Source: Ga0077523 sp038324085 (GTDB taxonomy: Bacteria; Pseudomonadota; Gammaproteobacteria; Burkholderiales; Ga0077523). From it: a stretch of DNA of 64,000 nucleotides. The notes under the pieces were generated by a model that saw nothing but the letters and a program-made list of their open reading frames with translations, was not told the DNA's origin and made no database searches. The stretch is taken from NCBI GenBank assembly GCA_038324085.1, contig JBBQHP010000001.1, positions 1 to 64,000 on the forward strand. The letters run 5' to 3'. A program made the position numbers and the translations under genes. Position 1 is the first letter of the stretch, and each line of letters begins with the position of its first letter. Of this stretch, positions 8,448 to 15,935 are shown piece by piece.

Positions 8448-10868
8448 TCACGCGGCAGTCGGCTCCGCTGCCTCCGGCAACCCGTCGATCGCGGTGCGCA
8501 CCGCATCGTCCACGCGATCCAGGAACACGAACTGGAGTTTGTCGCGCGCTTCAGCCGGCACGTCGTCGAGATCCTTGGCATTGCGCCGCGGCAGCATGAC
8601 GGTCCTGATGCCGGCCCGCAGGGCAGCCAGCGTCTTCTCCTTCACGCCGCCGATGGGCAGCACCAGACCTCGCAGCGAGATCTCGCCGGTCATCGCGACG
8701 TCTGCGCGCACGGGCTTGTCCGTGAGCACCGACACCAGCGACAGAAACATCGCCACGCCGGCGCTCGGGCCGTCCTTCGGCGTAGCGCCGGCCGGCACGT
8801 GCACATGGATGTCGAGATCGTCCAGCTTCTGTCCGGTCCACGTCTTGGCCAACGTGAGTGCCGCCTGCGCCGACTCCTTCATGACGTCGCCGAGCTGACC
8901 GGTGAGGATCAGCTTGCCGGACCCCGGGACCTTGGCGCTCTCGATGAACAGGATGTCCCCGCCCACCGGCGTCCAGGCGAGCCCGGTCGCGACGCCGGGC
9001 AGTCCGGCACGTTGCGCGACTTCGTTCTCGAACCGGGACGCACCGAGAATGGCCTGGAGATCGTCCGCATCGATCGTGATCGGGCCGGTCTCGCCTTCCG
9101 CGATACGCATGGCGACGCGGCGCAGCACCGAACCGGTTTCGCGCTCCAGATTGCGGACGCCCGCTTCGCGCGTGTAGTCCGCGATGATCCGGCGCAGCGC
9201 GGCGTCGGTGACGGCAACCTGCTCGGCGCTCAACCCGTTGGCCTCGAGCTGGCGCTTGACCAGGTAGCGGCGCGCGATCTCCAGTTTCTCCTCTTCGGTG
9301 TAGCCGGGCAGCTGGATGATCTCCATGCGATCGCGCAACGGCCCCGGAATGGTCTCGAGCTGATTCGCGGTCGCGATGAACATGACTTTCGACAAGTCGA
9401 AGTCGACCCCGAGGTAGTTGTCCCGGAACTTGGAGTTCTGTTCCGGATCGAGCACCTCGAGCAGCGCCGACGAAGGATCGCCATGGAAGCCGCCGGCGCC
9501 CAGTTTGTCGACTTCGTCGAACAACAGCACCCCGGTGCGGGATCCGGCACGTTTCAAGGCCTGGATGATGTTGCCCGGGAGCGATCCGATGTAGGTCCTC
9601 CGGTGGCCACGGATCTCGGCCTCGTCGTGCACGCCGCCGAGCGCGACGCGCTGGAACTCGCGCCCCGTCGCTTTCGCGATCGACTGGCCGAGCGAGGTCT
9701 TGCCCACGCCGGGCGGACCGACGAAGCAGAGGATCGGGCTCTTGCCTTCGGGATTGAGCTTGCGCACAGCGAGGAATTCGAGGATGCGCCGCTTGACCTT
9801 GTCGAGGCCGAAATGATCCTCGTCGAGCACCCTGCGCGCCTCCGCGATGTCGATCGCCTTCACGTCTTCGGCTTGCCACGGCAGCTCGGTGAGCCATTCG
9901 AGATAGGTGCGGACCATCGATGCCTCGCCCGAGCCGTCACCCATACGCTCGAGCCGCTTCAGTTCCTTGCGTGCGTGTTTGAGCGTCTCCGCGGGCATGC
10001 CGACGGATTCGACCGCACCCTTCAGCTCTTCGTTCTCCGCCGCCGTATCGTCGCCGTCGCCGAGCTCTTTCTGGATCTGGCGCATCTGTTCGCGCAACAC
10101 GTGTTCGCGCTGGCGATCGTCGAATTCCTTGCGCGTCTTGTCGCCGATCTCCTTCGAGAGCTTGAGCACTTCCACGCGCGCGGCGAGCAGCTCCAGCACC
10201 CGGTCGAGCCGGCGCCTGAGATCGAACGTCTCGAGGATGTCCTGCTTGTCTTCGCGCTTCACGTCGATCAGGTTCGCCACCGTGTCGGCCAGCGCGCCGG
10301 CCGATTCCATGCCCTGCACCACGCCGATGAACTCGTCCGGCGCATTGGGCAGCAGGCGAATCGCCTCGATGGCCTTCTCCTTCAGTTGGAGAAAGCGCGC
10401 CTCGATCTCGGGGCCGGTGCCTTCCGCGGGCGGCACCATCGCCACCCTGCCCACGAGGAACGGCCAGCCGTCGAGAAACTCGAGCACGCGGAAACGCTCC
10501 TCGCCCTGGACGACGACGTGGTGGACGTTGTCCTGGCCGCTCACGTAGCGGACGATGCGTCCCGCGGTCCCGACCCAGTGCAGGTCGTTCGGGCGGACGT
10601 CGTTCTGTTCGGCGTCGCGCTGGAGCAGGAAGCCGACGCGCGTTTCCCATTGCACGGCGGCCTGGGCCGCGGCGATGGAGCCTTCGCGACCCATGGTGAC
10701 CGGCGTGAGCACGCCGGGAAACAGCACCGCGTTACGCGCGGGTATCAGGATGAGCGCATCCGGCGGCAACGGCCGAAGCGGTCCCGGACGCCGACGCGGA
10801 TCGGACCCCGGCGACGAGCGGGTCTCGTCGTCGGACAGGGCAGTTTGAGGCGTAAGCCGCTGATTCAT
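8448..10868 (-). CDS. lon: ATP-dependent protease Lon
   Basis: The protein has 806 residues, the normal length for bacterial LonA. The order is an N-terminal substrate-binding domain beginning 'LILIPARNAVLFPGV', a coiled helical region, an AAA+ module with Walker A GPPGVGKTS, and the C-terminal protease. The protease carries the catalytic Ser in 'PKDGPSAGV' and the partner Lys in 'GGVKEKTLAA'. It degrades misfolded and selected regulatory proteins in the cytoplasm. The ATG at 10868 has AAGAAAGG about ten bases upstream. The gene converges with uvrA across 283 bp that contains only weak dyads. The first 30 residues are a low-complexity extension before the conserved domain, so a start slightly further in is possible. 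Confidence 0.95.
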   Translation of the reverse strand: MNQRLTPQTALSDDETRSSPGSDPRRRPGPLRPLPPDALILIPARNAVLFPGVLTPVTMGREGSIAAAQAAVQWETRVGFLLQRDAEQNDVRPNDLHWVGTAGRIVRYVSGQDNVHHVVVQGEERFRVLEFLDGWPFLVGRVAMVPPAEGTGPEIEARFLQLKEKAIEAIRLLPNAPDEFIGVVQGMESAGALADTVANLIDVKREDKQDILETFDLRRRLDRVLELLAARVEVLKLSKEIGDKTRKEFDDRQREHVLREQMRQIQKELGDGDDTAAENEELKGAVESVGMPAETLKHARKELKRLERMGDGSGEASMVRTYLEWLTELPWQAEDVKAIDIAEARRVLDEDHFGLDKVKRRILEFLAVRKLNPEGKSPILCFVGPPGVGKTSLGQSIAKATGREFQRVALGGVHDEAEIRGHRRTYIGSLPGNIIQALKRAGSRTGVLLFDEVDKLGAGGFHGDPSSALLEVLDPEQNSKFRDNYLGVDFDLSKVMFIATANQLETIPGPLRDRMEIIQLPGYTEEEKLEIARRYLVKRQLEANGLSAEQVAVTDAALRRIIADYTREAGVRNLERETGSVLRRVAMRIAEGETGPITIDADDLQAILGASRFENEVAQRAGLPGVATGLAWTPVGGDILFIESAKVPGSGKLILTGQLGDVMKESAQAALTLAKTWTGQKLDDLDIHVHVPAGATPKDGPSAGVAMFLSLVSVLTDKPVRADVAMTGEISLRGLVLPIGGVKEKTLAALRAGIRTVMLPRRNAKDLDDVPAEARDKLQFVFLDRVDDAVRTAIDGLPEAAEPTAA

Positions 10869-10964
10869 CGAGTGCGCCTTTCTTGGGGTGTACGGTTTTG
10901 CGGAACTGGCGTGGTACTGGTCAGCCCCTTCACTGCCCGTAGTTGATGGCGAGCCCGATTCGTT

Positions 10965-11414
10965 TCAAGCGGCCCGGCCGACAGCCTCCGGAAACCGGAC
11001 CGGAGTCACGATCCGGAAAGGCAAGGGGCGAACCCGGTGTCGGGCCAGAACGAGAAGGGCCTTGTCGCGCGTGACGAGAATGTCCGCAGAGCAGTCGCGG
11101 GCGAGCTCGAGGAACTTCTGGTCGTCGGGATCGCGACACTGCGGCAATGCCGGCGCGTCGAGGGCGGGCGGCCCATCGTGTCGTTGGGTCGTGGCGCGGA
11201 CGAGATCGAGCCATTCGGCGCGAGACTCCGGGGTTGCGATGACGTCGCGCAACACGTAGCCGAGTGCTCGTTCGAGCTCGTCCATGCACGCCCGATCGAT
11301 CAGGATCACCGTTTCTCCGGACGCCACGGAACGCCGGACGGACGCGACAGCGGGATCCGCGAAGACCAGCCAATCGAGCCAGACATTGGTATCGAGTACG
11401 AGACGAAGCGGCAT
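10965..11414 (-). CDS. PIN-domain protein, VapC-like putative toxin
   Basis: The protein has 149 residues. It opens with the PIN-domain hallmark 'LVLDTNVWLDWL' (Asp8) and has further acidic positions in 'CMDELERAL' and near the C-terminus in 'DILVTRDKALL', the usual metal-binding set of PIN ribonucleases. It resembles the PIN family annotated as putative toxin-antitoxin components. No small antitoxin-like gene lies directly before or after it, so it is either an orphan toxin or a stand-alone nuclease. The ATG at 11414 begins the conserved domain directly. It is read on the same strand as lon, upstream of it across 96 bp. Confidence 0.75.
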   Translation of the reverse strand: MPLRLVLDTNVWLDWLVFADPAVASVRRSVASGETVILIDRACMDELERALGYVLRDVIATPESRAEWLDLVRATTQRHDGPPALDAPALPQCRDPDDQKFLELARDCSADILVTRDKALLVLARHRVRPLPFRIVTPVRFPEAVGRAA

Positions 11415-11790
11415 TGCAGCCCTGACGCGGGTGGTTCATTGCGACGAACCCAACACTGTCCATGCTCCCCAAAACCAGTGCGGTTCGCATCCGGCCGCGC
11501 CCGGAGGATCGGCTCGAACCCAGCATACCGGACGGCGATGGTCGTCATGGCGGCTGCGCAGTGAACGCGGCCGGCGCCGGCGCTGCCGCGATCGGTCACC
11601 CGCCGCGATCTCCGTGGATGACTTCGGTCCGACCGGTCGGTGGGGAAACGGGACGCCGCCGGAACCTGGACAAACGCGAGTGTCCGACGGGGCGCGAATT
11701 TGCACCAAGTTTCGTCCCGCGTGCACGCCTGACGAGGTCCGTTCGTTGTGGATCCGGATACTTCCATCAACCCGAGTCAGGAGACGGATC
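11415..11790. other. Intergenic region between PIN gene and first HiPIP gene
   Basis: These 376 bases separate divergent genes. I found no convincing ORF, tRNA cloverleaf or strong -35/-10 pair on either strand. The last 20 bases contain the ribosome site (GGAGA) of the HiPIP gene. Confidence 0.5.
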
Positions 11791-12132
11791 ATGACAAAGC
11801 AGGCTGGCACATTCCATCGGCGCGATTTTCTGAGAATCGGCTCCGCCGCCATCGTCACGGCGGCGGCCGCCACAGCGGGCCGTCATGCGACGGCCGACAC
11901 GAAACCCGTGATGCTCGACGAGAAGGACGCCCAGGCTCAGGCGCTCGGCTACCACAGCGATACGACCAAGGTGGACAAGGCCAAGTATCCGAAGCATGCC
12001 GCCACTCAGATGTGCGGCAACTGCGCGGTGTACCAGGGGAAGGCCGGCGCCGCGTCAGGCCCCTGTCCGATCTTCGGCGGCAAGTCCGTCAACGCCAAGG
12101 GTTGGTGCATGACCTGGACCAAGAAGGCCTGA
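11791..12132 (+). CDS. High-potential iron-sulfur protein (HiPIP), copy 1
   Basis: The protein has 113 residues. A twin-arginine signal (HRRDFLRIGSAAIV) marks folded export by Tat. The mature domain has the four cluster cysteines in HiPIP spacing: 'CGNC', a third in 'GPCPIFGG' and a fourth in 'GWCMTW'. It should carry one [4Fe-4S]3+/2+ cluster and shuttle electrons in the periplasm, typically from the bc1 complex to a terminal oxidase or reaction centre. The ATG at 11791 has GGAGA eight bases upstream. The paralogue 180 bp downstream has exactly the same length and cysteine layout, pointing to a tandem duplication. Confidence 0.93.
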   Translation: MTKQAGTFHRRDFLRIGSAAIVTAAAATAGRHATADTKPVMLDEKDAQAQALGYHSDTTKVDKAKYPKHAATQMCGNCAVYQGKAGAASGPCPIFGGKSVNAKGWCMTWTKKA

Positions 12133-12180
12133 TCTCGCGATAGCGGGCGCCGGCCGCTCTGCGGTGAGCCGGCAACGATC

Positions 12181-12212
12181 GCCGCCCGACGGCACCCGTG
12201 CCGTCGGGCGGC
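12181..12212 (+). terminator. Perfect 14-bp hairpin between the two HiPIP genes
   Basis: GCCGCCCGACGGCA (12181-12194) is perfectly complementary to 12199-12212 with a CCCG loop. No T-tract follows, so it is either a weak terminator or an mRNA-stabilising hairpin that uncouples the two HiPIP genes. Confidence 0.5.
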
Positions 12213-12312
12213 CCCCAGGCGCGCCGTTCGAGGGCCGCCCTGCCCGTGCGAGGAACCTCCGAGCGTGGAAAGATGTCTGCATCGCCAGAAGGTGGCGTGC
12301 GCAGGAGATTCC

Positions 12313-12654
12313 ATGACCGCGAAACGACTCGTCGTTCGGCGCCGCATGTTGCTGAAGTTCGGATCTGCGCTGGTGGCCGCGGCCGCCGGATCTGTCGTAT
12401 CGCGGCACGGCGCGGGCGCAGAGTCGCTCGATTTGCTCGAGGAGCAGGATGAGCAGGCTCTGGAACTGGGCTATCGCAGCGACGCAACTACGGTGGACCC
12501 TGACGCCTACCCCAAGTACCGACCCGGGCAGGTGTGTGCCGGCTGCGCCGTGTTCCAGGGCAGGTCCGGCGAAGTCACCGGGCCCTGCCTCGCCTTTCCC
12601 GGCAAGGCCGTCAGCGCGCGGGGCTGGTGCACCGCCTGGACGCGCCGGGCCTGA
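12313..12654 (+). CDS. High-potential iron-sulfur protein (HiPIP), copy 2
   Basis: The protein has 113 residues from the ATG at 12313, which has AGGAG six bases upstream. The N-terminus carries a Tat-like signal with an RRR run (VVRRRMLLKFGSALVAAA). The cluster cysteines follow in the order 'CAGC', 'GPCLAF' and 'GWCTAW', aligning one for one with copy 1, and the linker 'LGYRSDATTVD' mirrors 'LGYHSDTTKVD'. The protein is clearly a diverged duplicate, probably tuned to a different partner or redox potential. It ends six bases before the convergent dioxygenase gene. Confidence 0.92.
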   Translation: MTAKRLVVRRRMLLKFGSALVAAAAGSVVSRHGAGAESLDLLEEQDEQALELGYRSDATTVDPDAYPKYRPGQVCAGCAVFQGRSGEVTGPCLAFPGKAVSARGWCTAWTRRA

Positions 12655-12660
12655 TGGCGG

Positions 12661-13509
12661 TCACCCGGCGCTACCCGAGGCCACCGCGATGCCGCCCGCG
12701 TAGCGCTGTCGCCACAGATCGTGGCCATGGACGAGATCATTGTTTCCGGTACGGTCGACGCCACGCAGCAACCACAACGGCTGATCGAAGATGTTGAACG
12801 GGCTGTTGTCCTTGCGCCGCTTGACCAGCGAGCGGTCGTAGTACGACGTGGCCGGCATGTACCGCAGGATCAGCGCGGCGCGGCGCCGCCCCGAGGTATT
12901 GGCGAGCGAACCGTGGATCAGGCGCACGTCATGGATGGACATCTCGCCCGGCTCCAGCTCGACATCGACCGCATCGGCCTCATCGAACTGGTCGCCGTCG
13001 AGTTCGAGGTTCAGGACCAGGTTGCTGCGATCGCTCACGTGATGCCGGTACAACTGCTGCTGTCGATGCGAACCCGGGATGAATCGCATGCAGCCATTGG
13101 CCCGCGACACCGGGTCGATCGCGATCCAGACCGAGGCCGTTGCCAGCGGCCGCATCGGCCAGTATTCCCCATCCTGGTGCCAGGGCACTTCGCGCCCGAG
13201 GACGGGCGGCTTGCACAGAACACGCGTGATCCAGAGGATCAGATCGGGGCCGATCACCTGCTCGACCAGGTCGAGCACGCCCGGATCGCGCGCGGCTGCC
13301 ATGAACGGATTCAGGGCGGGGCCCGTGGTCGGCGGGATCATGTGCGGGTTCGCGAGATCCTCCTGCGCCACGTCCGTGTAGGTCGCGAGCAACCCGTCGG
13401 TCGCCGCGCGCAGGCGGGCCAGCGCCGCGTCGGGCAGGCGGTAGCGTGGAAAGACGTAGCCGCGCTCGCGATAGTGGTCGAGTTCGGCGCTGCTCAGCTG
13501 GGCTTTCAT
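12661..13509 (-). CDS. Phytanoyl-CoA dioxygenase (PhyH) family 2OG-Fe(II) oxygenase
   Basis: The protein has 282 residues from the ATG at 13509, behind GGAGGAG. The iron-binding facial triad is visible: His111 and Asp113 in 'VPWHQDGEYW' and a distal His199 in 'RLIHGSLANTSG', followed by the Arg-rich segment 'RRRAALILRY' expected to hold 2-oxoglutarate. These enzymes hydroxylate or halogenate diverse small molecules in the cytoplasm; the substrate here is unknown. The gene stands alone, converging with the HiPIP pair and divergent from the FKBP gene. A longer frame upstream to 13809 runs through the FKBP promoter and lacks family similarity. Confidence 0.85.
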   Translation of the reverse strand: MKAQLSSAELDHYRERGYVFPRYRLPDAALARLRAATDGLLATYTDVAQEDLANPHMIPPTTGPALNPFMAAARDPGVLDLVEQVIGPDLILWITRVLCKPPVLGREVPWHQDGEYWPMRPLATASVWIAIDPVSRANGCMRFIPGSHRQQQLYRHHVSDRSNLVLNLELDGDQFDEADAVDVELEPGEMSIHDVRLIHGSLANTSGRRRAALILRYMPATSYYDRSLVKRRKDNSPFNIFDQPLWLLRGVDRTGNNDLVHGHDLWRQRYAGGIAVASGSAG

Positions 13510-13685
13510 CGGTCTCCTCCGGTCGCGGTCTGCGCCGCAATCAACACTTCCACCAATCCACCAATCCACCAATCGCGGGCGCCGTGGCGGCGCGGACGCC
13601 AAGGCCTGCGCCCGGCGCGAAGAATCGTCGCGCGGACAACGCACGGCATGCCGACCGAAGCAAGATACGTTCGATTGCGTACGAC

Positions 13686-13691
13686 TACAAT
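13686..13691 (+). promoter_or_regulatory. Candidate -10 element of the FKBP gene
   Basis: TACAAT lies 30 bases before the start codon. The position 17 bases upstream (AGATAC) is a poor -35 match, so the call rests on the -10 hexamer and on its recurrence before two other genes here. Confidence 0.3.
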
Positions 13692-13720
13692 GCGCGCTCT
13701 CCAATGATAGCGAGATTGCC

Positions 13721-14065
13721 ATGTCGACCACCACGACCGCCAGCGGCCTGATCATCGATGAAGTGAAGGTCGGCGAGGGCGCCGAAGCCGTCGCCGGCCA
13801 CAGCGTCACCGTGCACTACACCGGTTGGCTCAGCGATGGCTCCCCGTTCGATTCGAGCAAGGACCGCGACGACCCGTTCGTCTTCGGCCTCGGCCGGCGG
13901 CAAGTCATTGCCGGATGGGACGAAGGCGTCCAGGGCATGAAGGTGGGGGGCGTGCGCAGGCTCACGATCCCGCCCGAACTGGGCTACGGCGCGCGCGGCG
14001 CGGGCGGCGTTATCCCGCCCGACGCGACCCTGACGTTCGAGGTGGAGCTGCTCGCGATCGGGTGA
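13721..14065 (+). CDS. FKBP-type peptidyl-prolyl cis-trans isomerase
   Basis: The protein has 114 residues and is a single FKBP domain without a signal peptide, so it is probably cytoplasmic. Family signatures are 'VTVHYTGWLSDGSPFDSS', 'FVFGLGRRQVIAGWDEGVQGMKVGG' (its parts) and 'LTIPPELGYGARGAGGVIPP', which include the active-site aromatic and Asp positions. It catalyses proline isomerisation during protein folding. It is a monocistronic gene: the next gene is on the opposite strand and its stop codon directly abuts this one. Confidence 0.95.
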   Translation: MSTTTTASGLIIDEVKVGEGAEAVAGHSVTVHYTGWLSDGSPFDSSKDRDDPFVFGLGRRQVIAGWDEGVQGMKVGGVRRLTIPPELGYGARGAGGVIPPDATLTFEVELLAIG

Positions 14066-14260
14066 TCAGCAGATCATCGCCCGCAGGCGATTGCCCTTCG
14101 CGACGATGTTGAAGTCTTCGTCCCGGGTGTGATCGCCGTCGGGCTCGTAGTAGCCACGGACCTTTCCCTGCGCGTCCTTGAGGACCTGCTTGCCGTCGGC
14201 AGCGGTCTCGATGCTGCCGAGCACCGTGCCCGCAGCGTCATTGATCGTCTCGATTGCCAC
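14066..14260 (-). CDS. Small conserved-looking acidic protein of unknown function
   Basis: The protein has 64 residues from a GTG at 14260, with AAGGAG eight bases upstream. I do not recognise a family. The sequence contains 'GKQVLKDAQGKVRGYYEPDGDHTRDEDFN', given here only as a description of its Gly/Asp-rich, beta-strand-like repeats. It has no signal peptide and no membrane segment. It lies 11 bases downstream of the UBP zinc-finger gene, in the same direction and with a good ribosome site, so co-expression with it is likely. Confidence 0.6.
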   Translation of the reverse strand: MAIETINDAAGTVLGSIETAADGKQVLKDAQGKVRGYYEPDGDHTRDEDFNIVAKGNRLRAMIC

Positions 14261-14271
14261 TGTGCTCTCCT

Positions 14272-14529
14272 TCAGGTCTCCAGAAACAGATTGTCGACGT
14301 AGCACCACGCCCAGTCCTCGCCCGGTTCGAACGAGCGCACGATCGGATGGGTGGTCGCATGGAAGTGCCTGGTCGCATGCTTGTTCTTCGATGAATCGCA
14401 GCAGCCTACATGGCCGCAGGCGAGGCACAGCCGCAGGTGAACCCAGGTGTCGCCCATCTCCAGACATTCCTGGCAACCACGCCCGCTCGGGGTGACCTCG
14501 CGGATGGTATCGAGATGGGTGCATTCCAT
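14272..14529 (-). CDS. UBP-type zinc-finger protein
   Basis: The protein has 85 residues from the ATG at 14529, behind AAGGAG. Cys and His residues are arranged as in Zf-UBP domains: 'CTHLD', 'GCQEC', 'RLCLACGHVGCCDSS', 'HATRHFHATTHPIV' and a closing 'DWAWCYVDN'. In eukaryotes this fold binds ubiquitin C-termini; bacterial single-domain versions are widespread and of unknown role, probably protein binding. It sits 17 bp downstream of the sensor kinase gene and is likely co-transcribed with the signalling operon. Confidence 0.85.
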   Translation of the reverse strand: MECTHLDTIREVTPSGRGCQECLEMGDTWVHLRLCLACGHVGCCDSSKNKHATRHFHATTHPIVRSFEPGEDWAWCYVDNLFLET

Positions 14530-14546
14530 GGCGGATCTCCTTTCGT

Positions 14547-15935
14547 TCACCGAGCGCCGCTGGCGATCGGCAGCAGTACCAGGAAGCGCGTATCGCCGGG
14601 CTTCGATTCGATCCTGATCGTCCCGCCGTGGCGATTGACCACGATGCGCCAGGCGATGTCGAGACCCAGCCCGGTGCCCTTGCCCACGGCCTTCGTGGTG
14701 AAGAACGGCTCGAACAACCGAGCCTGGACCTCGGGCGGCATGCCGGGCCCGCTGTCCGCGATCTCGACGACGGCATGGCCGCCGTCGCGCCAAGTACGCA
14801 CCGTCAAGGTGCCCTTGCCGTCCATCGCGTCGACCGCGTTGTCGATCAGATTGGTCCAGACCTGATTCAGTTCCGATCCGAACACCGTCAGCCTGGGCAG
14901 GGTCCGGTCGTAGTCGCGGACCACGGCCACACCTTGCTTGAGGCGATGGCGCATGATCGTGAGCGTGGCCTCGATGCCTTCATGCACATCGACCTCCTGG
15001 CGCGGCGCCTGGTCCATGTACGAATAGGACTTCATCGCCTTCACGAGTTCGGCAATGCGCTTTGCGCCTTGGCCGGACTCGTCCACCAGGGCGGCGAGTT
15101 CGAGCGTAAGCCCGAGCCAACGCATGGCCGGCACCAGCCCCGCCCCGAGTCCGCCCGCGATCATCTGCAACGCCGGCAGCGCCAGTTTCGAAGCAGCCAT
15201 GGCGGGCGCCAGCTTCCAGGCCTCGTCCACACCCAGCTCGTCCAGCCATTCGCCGAAGCGCTCCTCGCGATCGCTCTCTTCGAGCGGTGAGCGCTGCGGC
15301 GGCGGGCCTTCGGCAGCATCGTCACGCAGGCGCTTCAACGCGACGATGCCATCGGGCGGTACGTTCGACTCATGCAGCTGGCAGGTGATGACGTCGAGCT
15401 CCCGCGCCACCAGACGCAGGCGATCGGTGGACCGCGCGACCGCCGCGGCGGGATTGTTCAGTTCGTGCGCCAGGCCGGCCGCGAGGGTCCCGAGCGAGGC
15501 GAGTTTCTCGCGCTGGCGCACGAACGATTCCATGCCGGAGACCCGGCGCGTCATCGTCTGGAAGATCGTGCGGCTGAAGGTGCGGTCGGTGGCGATCAGA
15601 TCGCGAAACGCGTCGTCGTCGAGGCGCAACAGGCGGCTCGGACCCACCGACCGGATCGTGACCTGCGCCGGTATCCCGGACAGGAGCTGGATCTCGCCCA
15701 GGAAGGCCGGAGCGTCATGGCGCCCGGCCGGCAGCTCCGAACCGTTGGTGCGTTTGCTCACCTGCAATGCGCCCTCGATCAGGACGAAGAAACCGCGCCC
15801 CGCGTCGCCTTCGCGCAGCAGCGCCTCGTCCGGCGCCAGCCGCAGGTCGGTCAATTGCCGGCAGACCCAGTCGAGCCGTTCCTCCGACAGGTCGGCGAAC
15901 AACGGCATCGCCTGCAGGCGCGCAAGCTCGATCAC
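14547..15935 (-). CDS. Soluble histidine kinase with N-terminal cyclic-nucleotide-binding domain
   Basis: The protein has 462 residues. The GTG start at 15935 overlaps the stop of the upstream gene by four bases (GTGA), so translation is coupled. Residues 1-125 form a Crp/cNMP-like sensor ('FFVLIEGALQVSK', 'AFLGEIQLLSG'). A kinase core follows, with H-box 'GLAHELNNPAAAV', N-box 'NQVWTNLIDNAVDAM', and G-boxes 'DSGPGMPP' and 'GTGLGLDIAW'. No transmembrane segment is seen. It should autophosphorylate on the H-box His; the natural partner is the receiver domain fused to the flavoprotein encoded just upstream. The ligand of the Crp-like domain cannot be read from the sequence. Confidence 0.9.
   Translation of the reverse strand: MIELARLQAMPLFADLSEERLDWVCRQLTDLRLAPDEALLREGDAGRGFFVLIEGALQVSKRTNGSELPAGRHDAPAFLGEIQLLSGIPAQVTIRSVGPSRLLRLDDDAFRDLIATDRTFSRTIFQTMTRRVSGMESFVRQREKLASLGTLAAGLAHELNNPAAAVARSTDRLRLVARELDVITCQLHESNVPPDGIVALKRLRDDAAEGPPPQRSPLEESDREERFGEWLDELGVDEAWKLAPAMAASKLALPALQMIAGGLGAGLVPAMRWLGLTLELAALVDESGQGAKRIAELVKAMKSYSYMDQAPRQEVDVHEGIEATLTIMRHRLKQGVAVVRDYDRTLPRLTVFGSELNQVWTNLIDNAVDAMDGKGTLTVRTWRDGGHAVVEIADSGPGMPPEVQARLFEPFFTTKAVGKGTGLGLDIAWRIVVNRHGGTIRIESKPGDTRFLVLLPIASGAR

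Noticed and set aside
11415..11526. Antitoxin gene upstream of the PIN-domain gene
   Set aside because: The short frame has no antitoxin-like DNA-binding pattern and no ribosome site.
11440..11530. tRNA-like stretch with GGTTCG-type sequence
   Set aside because: No cloverleaf or acceptor stem can be drawn on either strand.
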